A DNA stretch of 64,000 nucleotides. Source: Bondarzewia mesenterica. Its lineage: Eukaryota > Basidiomycota > Agaricomycetes > Russulales > Bondarzewiaceae. Below the pieces are notes generated by a model that saw only the letters and a list, made by a program, of their open reading frames with translations, searched no databases and had not been told where the DNA came from. Numbering within the stretch: position 1 is the stretch's first letter; every line of letters begins with the position of its first letter. Below, one piece after another: positions 1 through 8,495 of the stretch. Location: contig SGPL01000035.1 of NCBI GenBank assembly GCA_004802705.1, forward strand, positions 49,062 to 113,061, read 5' to 3'. Made by a program: the position numbers and the translations under genes.

Positions 1-402
1 TCATTTGCGCACTTCTCTTTTTGTCCCGTCGTATTGTACTCCTGTCTGCCCACTGTATTTTTCTCATTCACCTGCAGTCATCATAGCTGTTTGCTCACGT
101 CGTCCTACTTCTACGCCGCCCAACTGCCGGTCTCCTTTCTTGCAAGCTCAAAAGCGGTAGAACACTACGTACATCAGGAAAAAGTCAGAAGTATATTGAG
201 ACCAATATAGTCTACATAGTGCCCATAGCTCCGTTGCAAGCCCCTTGTTATGTTGTGATCCATAGTTTGTCATGTTTACAATGAAGTGCTATAGACAACT
301 ATAGAGTTGGCTATAGGCTCTATGGCATATGGGTAAACTTGTTGTATCATAGTCTTTATTGTTAGCTATAGGCCTTGATAGCACTCAGGGGCGGGCGGTG
401 TA
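1..402. other. Intergenic, no gene seen
   Basis: No coding region is supported here. Between about 225 and 375 the hexamer CTATAG recurs several times within short imperfect palindromes. The AT-rich sequence leads up to the outer end of the foldback element at 403. Confidence 0.5.
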
Positions 403-453
403 CTAGCAAATAAGAAGATGAAATCCGGAAAAACTAATGCTTCAATATTTACC

Positions 454-534
454 ACATGAGAGATTTGAACCCAAGACCTCAGCAAACAGCAAGCACTTTG
501 GGCACTTTTAACCATTAGGCCAAATGGCTCATAC
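454..534 (-). repeat. tRNA-like module, left arm of foldback
   Basis: On the minus strand this has an A-box-like sequence (TGGCCTAATGG) and a B-box-like sequence (GGGTTCAAATC) at tRNA-like spacing. The ends can pair weakly. It mirrors the module at 832-912. The cloverleaf is imperfect, so I read it as tRNA-derived repeat sequence rather than a working tRNA gene. Confidence 0.5.
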
Positions 535-831
535 AATTGTAGTTGGTTATTGAATTATATACTGTATTTTTCGACTTATAACTTTTTCATCTAGGTGTCT
601 AGGGGTGAAATGGATATCTGCTGCAGGTGCACTCAACAGATTCTAGCTGTGACCTCATAACTAGATATTTAAACTCTTCTCATCAGTAGCTTGCTGGTGA
701 TATGAGGTATGTCACATATTGGTGCATGAAAACTGTCGAAAAAGCGAAAAATATTCACCCCACTGGATACCCAGATGAAAAAGTTTCTAAGTCAAAAAAT
801 GCGGTATATAATTCAATAACTAAGCATAATT

Positions 832-912
832 ATATGAGCCATTTGGCTTAGTGGTTAAAAGTGCTCAAAGTGCTTGCTGTTTGTTGAGGTCTTGGGTTCA
901 AATCTCTCATGT
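832..912 (+). repeat. tRNA-like module, right arm of foldback
   Basis: The A-box TGGCTTAGTGG fits the consensus TGGCNNAGTGG, and the B-box GGTTCAAATCT fits GGTTCGANTCC closely. The ends ATATGAG and CTCATGT can pair over 7 bp with one G-T wobble, but this stem is out of register with the standard box positions. Such RNA polymerase III promoter remnants are typical of tRNA-derived SINEs. The other foldback arm carries the inverted copy. Confidence 0.5.
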
Positions 913-940
913 GGTAAATATTGAAGCATTAGTTTTTTCG

Positions 941-1283
941 TGTTTAGATGTTCGTTTACACTAGGGTAATCGACCGCACCTGTTTCCTACCCGGCGATGG
1001 CTCGCCCGCAGCTCAGGTGACTCAGCGAGTCTCCTAGGTGTTCCCTGGACGTGTTCGGGTGGAGTGCGGCGCGCACGACTGTGAGGACCGATGCGTTCAG
1101 GATGAGTGCGGCACGCACGAATGCGAGGACTGAGTGCGGAGCGCAGTTAGGGGCCATGACGGATTCATCACGAATGGTCCCTGAGTGAGGTTTCGTTCCC
1201 ACTCCAGCGAGGGAGATATTCGAGCGGATAGGAGTGCGCTACTCCTTAGCTCACGCTCTCATCTCGCCAGGTAGATTGTTTCG
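941..1283 (+). repeat. Ngaro-type element, split direct repeat A1
   Basis: Nearly identical to 5619-5962, starting TGTTTAGA and ending near GGTAGATTGTTT. The few differences are mainly transitions. Confidence 0.85.
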
Positions 1284-1686
1284 CAAATTATAGTCATTTA
1301 AACTCCCATCTTCAATCAATCCAATGTCACTCGATGACTCGTCAACACAGTCGTCTATCAGCCAAACTCAGGGGTCAGTCCTGAACGAGTCCCCATTCGT
1401 CTCAAGGGTCTCGAAAGACTGCAAAGCTGTCGTCGAGCAGTTCTGACTCGGTCATTCCACCAAGTCGCAAGCATCACGGCAGCTTCTCGAGAAGCTCTCG
1501 AGCAAACTGGATGGCGAGTTCCGCGATGCCAAGCCTATTAACGAGAATGAGCGGCAAGCAGCCTACGATGACTACTTTGAGCAGCTCGAGGGCATCGATG
1601 CAAGCAGAAGGGTTGTTGGAGTTGAACCGAGGAGGCCAGCAGCGGACGATAGTGGCAAGGGTACAGGAGGTCGGGGAGACCAAGCA

Positions 1687-2562
1687 ATGCGTGGGACGTC
1701 CGACCCTCTTGGAGAGGCTCAGCCTCGCTCCCCCTCTCTCAAGCAGCGCAGAACTGAGGACGAAGAGTCCAGAGAGCGCACCGAGTCTCCCAAGCATCCC
1801 ATCAACCCATCACTTTTCCCATTCGGGCAAGACGTCAACTTCGCTCCCCTTGATGAGGAACTCAGACTTACACTCGAGCTCAAAGCCAACTATGTACGAG
1901 ACGTCAAGTTTGTCAAAAGTGAGATCGCCTCTCAGCCCGACCTGCCCGACATCCCACCAGCTGTATGGGACGACCTCATCAGGAGCGGCTACGTCGATTT
2001 CGACAAGATTGCCACCTCCCACTATATGCTTGAAGGGGATCCACGGGAGGCACGATAGCTCGGAGATTTCGAGGTCATATCAGCAGGTTCCTCGCAGCCC
2101 AAGCGAGCAGTTTCTTCCCAAGCCGATTGGTCCCTCGCCTGAAACAAATATAAGCAGGGGGTGCTCTATCTCTACCGACATCGAGGACCCGAGCTACAGG
2201 CTTATGAGGAGTACATCCTCGGACAGTTTACAGCTACCAGTGCCGACACTGTCATTAACTTCGACAAGGCCATCCGCAGCAGAGTTGGAAGACAGAATAA
2301 CCTTAAGCTCTCCGACTTCAGAAAGTTCAATGACTTGTTCACCTCACAGATCATTATCCTCGCGTCGAGAGGTCGATCTTCGGTTGGCATGTCTAAAGCG
2401 CAAGGTGGAAAATCTCGAGCGAGGGAGAAAGAGGTTTGCCTTACGTGGAACAGGGATGGGCGATGCAACTGGAAAAACTGCAAGTTTAAGCATATCTGCT
2501 CCGAGTGCAGGTCTCCCGCACACCCTCACGCTGATTGTCCACGAAGCACCGCACGCAAGTAA
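1687..2562 (+). pseudogene. Gag-like protein of Ngaro-type element, two in-frame stops
   Basis: One continuous frame encodes a charged N-terminal part and ends in a Cys/His-rich segment (about 2430-2550) with the spacing CNWKNCKFKHICSEC, resembling the zinc-knuckle region of DIRS-order Gag proteins. The frame is broken by TAG at 2056-2058 and by TGA near 2140, where the surrounding residues suggest an ancestral Trp codon. The family protein packages element RNA. A second frame (the start of the long pol frame) overlaps this region, so the original gag/pol boundary is not clear. Confidence 0.65.
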
Positions 2563-4372
2563 GACACCCCGCTTCTTGTGGGGCTTTCTCTGGTCTGGAG
2601 GTCAAGAACCGGTTACACCATCTGCTTCAGCGACCGAGACAGCGGCTCCACTTCCCTCCATTCCAGACCACTTCCTTCGTGATGAAACTTCTCAGCGCAC
2701 CATCCGAGACAATCCTGACCTGTTCAAAATCGTAATGACAGTTAATGTTGACCGTTTCGAGTACATGCTGCGTGATCACCCTAATTCGGCATTCATGCAG
2801 TCAATTGTCAGAGGCCTGCGCATAGGATTTTGGCCGTGCGCAGAAGGACCAGGCGAGGGCTATCCTGAATCATGGGATGAGTCCCGAGATTCATTCACGC
2901 CGGAAGGTTTGGCATTCATCAAAGAGCAATGCAAGCAGGAGGAGCGGCTAGGTCGGTTTTCAGCCCCATTTAAAGACCTGTTACCAGGGATGTATAGCAT
3001 GCCCATTCATGCAGTACCCAAGCCGCACACTGATTCCTTCTGCATGGTTGTCGACCACTCTGCCGGCAACTATTCATTGAATTCTCTCATTGACCGTGAT
3101 GCGGTCAGCATGCGTTTGGATAATGTCCAGGATCTTGCGTGCAATTTGCTGTCTTCTCGCTCAGAGGTTGGTAATGCACCTATATGGCTTTTTAAGTCAG
3201 ACGTCTCGCAAGCATATCGTCGGCTCCCCATGCATCTGCTATGGCAGATTAAGCAGATTGTAACTGTGGATGGTGAGCGTCAGGTCGACCGGTGTAACAA
3301 TTTTGGGGATCGTGCTGGAGGCTTCATATGGTGCTCCTTCTTTGGGCTTGTCCTTTGGATTGCAATCAACCTTCAAAGAATTCTAGAGCTACTAGCCTAC
3401 GTGGATGACACCTTTGGTCATGATACACAGGCTACGCTTGTTTATTACAAGCCCTACGACGCTTATTATCCGGCAAAGCAAGCCCACCTTCTGGAGTTAT
3501 GAGACTTTCTTGGCATCCCGCACGAGAAGAAAAAGCAGGAGTTTGGGCGAGTCCTTACAATAATTGGGTTTCAAGTTGATGCCGAGGCTATGACCATCTC
3601 CTTGGACCCGGATGCTTGACAAAAACTCATTGACGCAGTTCGCTCATTTGTGCATAATGCGCCTAAGTGGCGCCGCAAGCTTGTGGAGTGGCTCAGGGTC
3701 CTCGGCTATGCAAACTGGAGCCTTAATGTTGCTCCCTTGCTGCGACCAGCACTGCAATCAGCCTGGGAGAAAACTCGTGGTAAGAAACTTACCCATGCAG
3801 GTGTAGCCATTAATAAGGAGGTTACACGAGACCTCCTCTGGTTTGCTAAGATGTTTGAGCGCTCGGATGGCATCATCATTTTGCAGGCCCGCATTTGGAG
3901 CCCCGAGGATGCGGACTTAGTGTTGTACACCGACACTTCTTTGTCAGGGCTAGGCTTTTGGTGCCTGCTCCGGTGGGAAGGCTTTATGAGCCCCTTGCCT
4001 TCACCTCCTCAAGGCATGGAGACCATCTTCTGGTATGAAGCATTGACTGTGCTTTCTGCTCTCATTTATGCTACAACACTTGATCCTCCACCAACTACCC
4101 TGGCCATATTCACTGACAACCTGAACACTGTTCAGATTTTCAAATTCATGTCAGCTTATGGTGCTTACAACTTTATCCTTTTATCGGCAATCGAGCAATT
4201 AATTTCACATCACATCGACTTGCGAGTCCTGCATGTCGCTGGTGATGTCAATATTGTCGCTGATTCATTGTCTCGAGGCCTTATGATGACAGCACTCCGG
4301 TATGCTCCGGGGTTGCGTATCTCTCCCTTCATACCCCCACGGGATTCGCTGGGGGCCACATGGGTATGTTAG
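2563..4372 (+). pseudogene. Reverse transcriptase / RNase H of Ngaro-type element, two in-frame stops
   Basis: The frame carries reverse-transcriptase blocks including the palm motifs FKSDVSQAYR (about 3190-3220) and AYVDD (about 3395-3410). An RNase H follows with LYTDTSLSGLGFW (about 3925-3960), an acidic residue in WYEAL, FTDNLNTV and the C-terminal ADSLSRG. One reading frame would span all of this, but TGA codons at 3500-3502 and 3617-3619 cut it between the two domains. Both could come from TGG or CGA by one transition. The 3' end overlaps the recombinase start by 13 nt in another frame. Confidence 0.75.
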
Positions 4373-5373
4373 AGGTTGACAGTACGTCGCGGCAACCAGC
4401 GAGGTTACTGTGGACGTACGAGTGCCTCGTTCGCGAGCGCGCTATTGCGCTTGGTTCTGATCTCGACAAATCTACCCGCGCTTCATACAATTCTCATCTA
4501 CAATCCTATCTTACCTTTTGCAAGATGCATGCATTCCCAATAGCTCCCTCTGAAGACACGCTTTCCTTCTACGTTGTCTACATGTGCCACCATATTCAGC
4601 CCGACTCGGTTGCAACTTATTTGTTGGGTATCTGCAATTGCTTACAGCCATTCTTCCCGCATATCTGGCAAATGCGCGCTGCCCCGCTTGTTTCTCGCAC
4701 TCTCGCCGGCTGTGTCAAGCTTTACAAAACTCCCACCAATCAAAAAAAACCACTATCGATCGAAGATCTATCCTATGCCACTTCCTTATGCACGAACCAG
4801 TTGCATGATGACAAACTTTTCTTCGCTCTGCTTCACTGCAGTTTCTTTGCATTACACAAACTTGGAGAACTAGTCGTGCCTGACCGTATCGCCCTCCGAG
4901 ACTGGCGAAAGGTTATAAAATGCTCATCGGTGATGGCTTACACATCTGGTTTCGGATATCATCTTCCATATCATAAAGGTGACCATTTCTTCGATGGCAA
5001 TATGGTCATCATCCTCTCCCAAGATGAGGCCGACCCTCTCCCTATTTTCAATGCCTATCTCTCCTCCCGAGACTCTCTCTTTTGCCTGCATCCTGCACTA
5101 TGGCTCACCTCTGCTGGCACCCCACCCACACGTGCGTGGTTCTTACGCCGCTTGCATACCATTTTCCCAACCAATATTACCGGGCACTCCCTGCGTGCGG
5201 GAGGTGCGACACATTTTGCAGCCGCCGGTTGGCCCGATGAATGCATACAAGCCCTTGGCCGCTGGACATCACAGGCATTCAAAACTTACATCCGGAAAAA
5301 TCCTGTCATATTGCAAGCACTTGTTCACGGTCGGACAATTGCTGAACGCGATGCTACACAACTCCCACAGTAA
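4360..5373 (+). CDS. Tyrosine recombinase of Ngaro-type retrotransposon
   Basis: An open frame of 337 residues. The C-terminal catalytic region shows the HxxR box in GHSLRAGGAT (about 5180-5210), a conserved GRW and a candidate nucleophile Tyr in FKTYIRKN. Family members splice circular cDNA into the genome by a site-specific recombination reaction and replace the integrase of other retroelements. The segment where family members usually have the first catalytic Arg (a FLRxGEL-like box) reads ALHKLGEL, so Lys or His stands in its place. This copy may therefore be inactive although the frame is open. The ATG overlaps the end of the pol frame. Confidence 0.8.
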   Translation: MGMLEVDSTSRQPARLLWTYECLVRERAIALGSDLDKSTRASYNSHLQSYLTFCKMHAFPIAPSEDTLSFYVVYMCHHIQPDSVATYLLGICNCLQPFFPHIWQMRAAPLVSRTLAGCVKLYKTPTNQKKPLSIEDLSYATSLCTNQLHDDKLFFALLHCSFFALHKLGELVVPDRIALRDWRKVIKCSSVMAYTSGFGYHLPYHKGDHFFDGNMVIILSQDEADPLPIFNAYLSSRDSLFCLHPALWLTSAGTPPTRAWFLRRLHTIFPTNITGHSLRAGGATHFAAAGWPDECIQALGRWTSQAFKTYIRKNPVILQALVHGRTIAERDATQLPQ

Positions 5374-5434
5374 CACTACCATCATGTCTTCACCACCATC
5401 CCTCCCCACCTCTACTTCAAAATATACGGTTACG

Positions 5435-5618
5435 TGGTGGTCCCTGCATTTTCGTGGTTACGCGCTCGCTTGTCGCTGTGGTTGCTTATGGCTTGGTTTT
5501 GGGTTGTCTTCAGTTGGGGCAATACACGCGCTCATTTCGGAAGGCGCCTCTGGCATCGTATTTGGCTATTTATTTGTCAGTGCTAGCTGGGAACAGTAAG
5601 GTGCGAGGTCGATTAGTC
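5435..5618 (+). repeat. Ngaro-type element, split direct repeat B1
   Basis: Starts near GGTCCCTGCATTTTCGTGG and ends CGATTAG/TC directly against A2. It matches B2 (about 6064-6387) except that B2 carries two internal tandem duplications. Confidence 0.75.
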
Positions 5619-5962
5619 ATGTTTAGACGTTCGTTTACACTAGGGTAATCGACCGCACCTGTTTCCTACCCGGCGATGGCTCGCCCGCAGCTCAGGTGAC
5701 TCAGCGAGTCTCCTAGGTGTTCCCTGGACGTGTTCGGGTGGAGTGCGGCGTGCACGACTGTGAGGACCGACGCGTTCAGGATGAGTGCGGCACGCACGAA
5801 TGCGAGGACTGAGTGCGGAGCGCGGTTAGGGGCCGTGATGGATTTGTCATGAATGGTCCCTGAGCGGGGTTTCGTTCCCACTCCGGCGAGGGAGATATTC
5901 GAGCGGATAGGAGTGCGCTACTCCTTAGCTCATGCTCTCATCTCGCCAGGTAGATTGTTTTG
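5619..5962 (+). repeat. Ngaro-type element, split direct repeat A2
   Basis: Second copy of the A repeat (941-1283), joined directly to B1. About 100 bp (5963-6063) with no match to the A1 downstream flank lie between A2 and B2. Confidence 0.8.
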
Positions 5963-6063
5963 CAACCCACCTTTCCCGCCCATCAATTCTTTGCTACTCT
6001 TTTTAACCTTGTATTTGTATATCTGCTCGCACATGTATATTACACACAAATGGTCTCTGTCGT

Positions 6064-6387
6064 GATGGTCCCTGCATTTTCGTGGTTACGCGCTCACTTG
6101 TCGCTGTCGTTGCTTATGGCTTGGTTTCGTGGTAGTCCCTGCGTTTTCGTGGTTACGCGCTCGCTTGTCGCTGTGATTGCTTATGGCTTGGTTTCGGGTT
6201 GTCTTCAGTTGGGGCAATACACGCGCTCGTTTCGGAAGGTGCCTCTGGTGTCGTACTTATAGCTTGGTTTCGGGTTGTCTTCAGTTGGGGCAATACACGC
6301 GCTCATTTCGGAAGGCGCCTCTGGTGTCGTATTTGGCTATTTATTTGGCGGTGCTAGCTGGGAACAGTAAGGTGCGAGGTCGATTAG
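6064..6387 (+). repeat. Ngaro-type element, split direct repeat B2 with tandem duplications
   Basis: It ends GGTGCGAGGTCGATTAG like B1. A unit of about 68 bp (from GGTCCCTGCATTTTC, about 6067) is repeated from about 6135. A unit of about 80 bp (GCTTGGTTTCGGGTTGTCTT) occurs twice, from about 6185 and from 6262. B1 has one copy of each. Confidence 0.75.
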
Positions 6388-6437
6388 CCGGATTTCACCT
6401 TCTTATTTGCTAGTTAAGCTGTCTAAGATACTATATA

Positions 6438-7091
6438 CAGTATAGGACCGTCAAACACAACGGGCAAATTTAACTCGTGACTCTAATATTTTCTGTCACA
6501 CAAAACACATTCAAAATTTTATAGATGTGTGTACATTTATCATTAGAATGCTGTAAAAAAAACGATGTAGTGAAGGGAGTGATACTACGAAAGATATTTG
6601 AGTAAGTATCGTAGCGGGAGTCATTGCAGCTGAACCACCAAACACAACGCTGTGCTTATGTAACAAGATGGTGAATAGAACGCAACCTATGATTGTGTCA
6701 TTTTGCCCAAATCGAGCTGCTCAGCTTGATCCCTGTCAGAGTTGACTAGATTGTGATAGAAGCATTGCACGAAGCTGCTCACTAAAATTCAGAGGAATGC
6801 TTTTGACCTGTATGATACTGTGTATATATATAAAACTAGGATTTACAGCTTACTCTATATCTTAGACAGCTTTCTTTGCAAAACAAATTTCACATTAGTG
6901 TAAACATTGACAGTTTTTTGTATATTTCTCTTTTCAGAACTTGATAGAATATTCTGATTTTTTGATATGATCAAGAACACGTAGGGATGTAAATTGTACA
7001 ATTTTTAAAACAAGCATAGATGCAAGATATTGTGAGGTAGCCTGATGGTGTTGTGTTTGGTGGTGGTGTTGTGTTTGACGGTCCTACACTG
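6438..7091. mobile_element. Tc1/mariner-like nonautonomous inverted-repeat element
   Basis: The left end CAGTATAGGACCGTCAAACA (from 6438) is matched inverted at 7066-7091 with one mismatch over about 24 bp, and TA lies directly outside both ends (6436-6437, 7092-7093). A TIR starting CAGT with TA duplication is typical of the Tc1/mariner superfamily. Inside, a second inverted pair (CCACCAAACACAAC near 6636 against GTTGTGTTTGGTGG near 7055) forms subterminal repeats. The interior is AT-rich and has no reading frame of useful length, so it is a MITE-like element needing a transposase from elsewhere. Confidence 0.65.
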
Positions 7092-7123
7092 TATGTAAAC
7101 CACCTCAAATTTTCAGAACCTTA

Positions 7124-7936
7124 GGCCCAGTTCAGGAACCCTTTAGCGATGCGCCGGTTTGGCTTGCCCTCTGGTTTGCCCCGCCAAATCATTGATTTCC
7201 CACGTTACTGGCTTGTCTCACCGGTTTGATGTGTTCCGGAAGGCAAACCAGCAAGGCCGCCTGTTCGGCATATGCCTTGCCTTCGTGTGCGCTCTCAAAT
7301 TGCAGTCGCGCTTGATTGTACTAGTCCCTCTGTTGCTCTAAAATTGTATCCTTGCTACGCTGGAAGTGTTCTTTCAGATGAGCCGTGCTCATACCAGTGA
7401 CACAGAAATGCAGGAATATCCCAAGCTGCTCCTCAGACGAGACCCATTTATGATTTTGTAGATGACAGCGTGGATCTATCCTCGAGTTCATGCAGGAGCC
7501 GATGAAAAACATGTTTATGCATACCCATAGCAGTATGAAACCTCCCAGGGTGACCCTCTAGCAGTTCTTCCATCCATTCCTGCCCTGAAAGCTTTGATGT
7601 GTTTTCTGTGAGACGCATCAACGATGGAGCTATCTGGAGTGCGACAGCCCCAACAGCAATAGCCACGAAAGCTAACAACCTTTGTCTGTTCTGCAATTGA
7701 TGGTTAGCGTGACTCTTCTGCACCTTGCCTGACCGAGTACGAGCCATGTTCAATGTGAAAGGAGTGTAGCGTGAGCTCTTTCACGCAAATTGAAGCGATA
7801 CATACCGCAGCGAGGCCTCGGGCGGCAAGTTCCCACGGGTTTGCACGAGCTCCCACTTTGGGAAGGCTAGCGAAGTTTGACCAAACCAGAGGTCAAGCCA
7901 AACCGGCGCGTCGCCAAAGGGTTCCCGAACTGGGCC
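7124..7936. mobile_element. PIF/Harbinger deletion derivative
   Basis: The ends GGCCCAGTTCAGGAACCCTT (from 7124) and its imperfect inverted copy (7893-7936) form TIRs of about 44 bp. TTA lies outside both (7121-7123 and 7937-7939), the 3-bp target duplication (TWA) usual for PIF/Harbinger. The interior encodes only an N-terminal piece of a HARBI1-like nuclease on the minus strand; the DDE catalytic core is absent. It lies 32 bp downstream of the mariner-like element. Confidence 0.8.
7321..7753 (-). pseudogene. HARBI1-like transposase N-terminal remnant
   Basis: From 7753 one frame reads about 90 residues, including WMEELLEGHPGRFHTAMGMH, a pattern common at the start of basidiomycete HARBI1-like nucleases. 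Near 7480 the similarity moves to another frame (7512-7321), with VSSEEQLGIFLHFCVTGMS, the segment that normally follows. A one-base shift or short lost piece separates them. No DDE core follows. It lies wholly within the TIR-bounded element. Confidence 0.7.
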
Positions 7937-8120
7937 TTAGTTTCGAAAGTATGCCTGTGTGGGAGAGCGAGCGACAGGAGGCAAGAGGTAGGTCAATATG
8001 ACGGCTGGTCCGTCAGACTACTCGACAGAGTCCACGAAACGTCTCGCGGAGAGTGCATGCCACAACTAACAATTCCAGGCCTAAAACAGGAATCGTAACT
8101 TTCTGCGGTTTACCATCCAG

Positions 8121-8285
8121 ATGTCTTCCTCCGATCCATTTGCATCACCTATCTCAACTTTATCCATTGCACATCTCGATTCTCCCCGTAAATTTTCCAG
8201 CTCGCATCTTTGTTCGCCGAAGAAAATATATCACTACCCACGGCTGGCGATCGCTCTTGCGCTCCTGTCGACCTCGATTTCATGA
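8121..8285 (+). CDS. Short open frame, possible 5' fragment of a gene
   Basis: A 54-codon frame starts MSSSDPFASPISTLS and ends with a hydrophobic stretch (LAIALALLSTSIS). Composition resembles the cytoplasmic tail plus membrane anchor at the start of a type II membrane protein, but I do not recognise the family. It stops exactly where the inverted phosphotransferase fragment begins, so it may be a gene start cut off by rearrangement. It could equally be chance. Confidence 0.25.
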   Translation: MSSSDPFASPISTLSIAHLDSPRKFSSSHLCSPKKIYHYPRLAIALALLSTSIS

Positions 8286-8495
8286 TTTTGCCGTGCAGAC
8301 TCGCCTCCGTATAGTTAGACAAAATTGTCGCCGGTGCGTAGTACGAACATGCACTGGCTGGAGATCTTCAGCTGATAGTATCTATTTCATTTAATCTCTC
8401 TTTCGTCCAATTCACTACCGAAGGCGACATCCGGCGGCCCCACCCATGGCTGACCACGTAGTGGATATAAAGCAGATCTCCCCTCATCCTCCAAC
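8285..8495 (-). pseudogene. 3' fragment of aminoglycoside-phosphotransferase-like gene
   Basis: Read on the minus strand this matches the end of the gene at 62390-63661. About 40 codons are shared up to the stop at 8368-8370 (for example GDLLYIHYVVSHGWG and KERLNEIDT), followed by about 85 bp of matching 3' flank. The similarity stops upstream near 8495, so over 90 percent of the gene is missing. The shared untranslated flank indicates DNA-level duplication rather than retroposition. Confidence 0.85.

Larger units (their letters stand above)
941..6387 (+). mobile_element. Ngaro-type (DIRS-order) tyrosine-recombinase retrotransposon
   Basis: Reading 5' to 3' the element has repeat A1 (941-1283), a gag-like frame ending in a Cys/His-rich knuckle, a reverse transcriptase with the YVDD box, an RNase H, an overlapping tyrosine recombinase (4360-5373), then repeats B1 (about 5435-5618), A2 (5619-5962) and B2 (about 6064-6387). 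B1 and A2 abut exactly. This A1..B1A2B2 split-direct-repeat layout plus a recombinase in place of a DDE integrase is the hallmark of Ngaro/PAT-like elements. I see no methyltransferase domain, which separates it from DIRS1 proper. It sits in the right arm of the foldback element without an obvious target duplication, as expected for recombinase-mediated insertion. In-frame stops in gag and pol show this copy is inactive. Confidence 0.85.
403..6413. repeat. Foldback (palindromic) element, interrupted by a retrotransposon
   Basis: The left arm (about 403-611) matches the right arm (about 752-937, continued at 6388-6413) in reverse complement. The outermost 26 bp, starting CTAGCAAATAAG at 403, reappear inverted at 6388-6413, on the far side of the Ngaro-type element. 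The foldback was therefore about 560 bp before the retrotransposon entered its right arm next to the run of T at 933-938. The centre (612-751) holds further weaker inverted pieces, for example TGTGACCTCATA against TATGAGG..TGTCACA. No coding capacity is seen. Arms this long are typical of foldback transposons or of two head-to-head copies of a SINE-like unit; I cannot tell which. Confidence 0.75.

Noticed and set aside
832..912. Functional tRNA gene
   Set aside because: Box A and box B are good, but the acceptor and T stems do not pair in the standard register and the unit is part of a repeat present in mirror copies.
987..1202. Minus-strand ORF of 71 codons, repeated at 5666-5881
   Set aside because: It lies inside repeats A1 and A2 and is only a frame that happens to be open in both copies.
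1511..2560. N-terminal part of the long plus frame as a separate protein
   Set aside because: It runs out of frame across the Gag region with low-complexity Ser/Arg/Pro content; the coding signal here is in the Gag frame.
5454..6413. Several overlapping plus ORFs around the B repeats
   Set aside because: They share the same peptide because they lie in the B1 and B2 repeats; no protein domain is visible.
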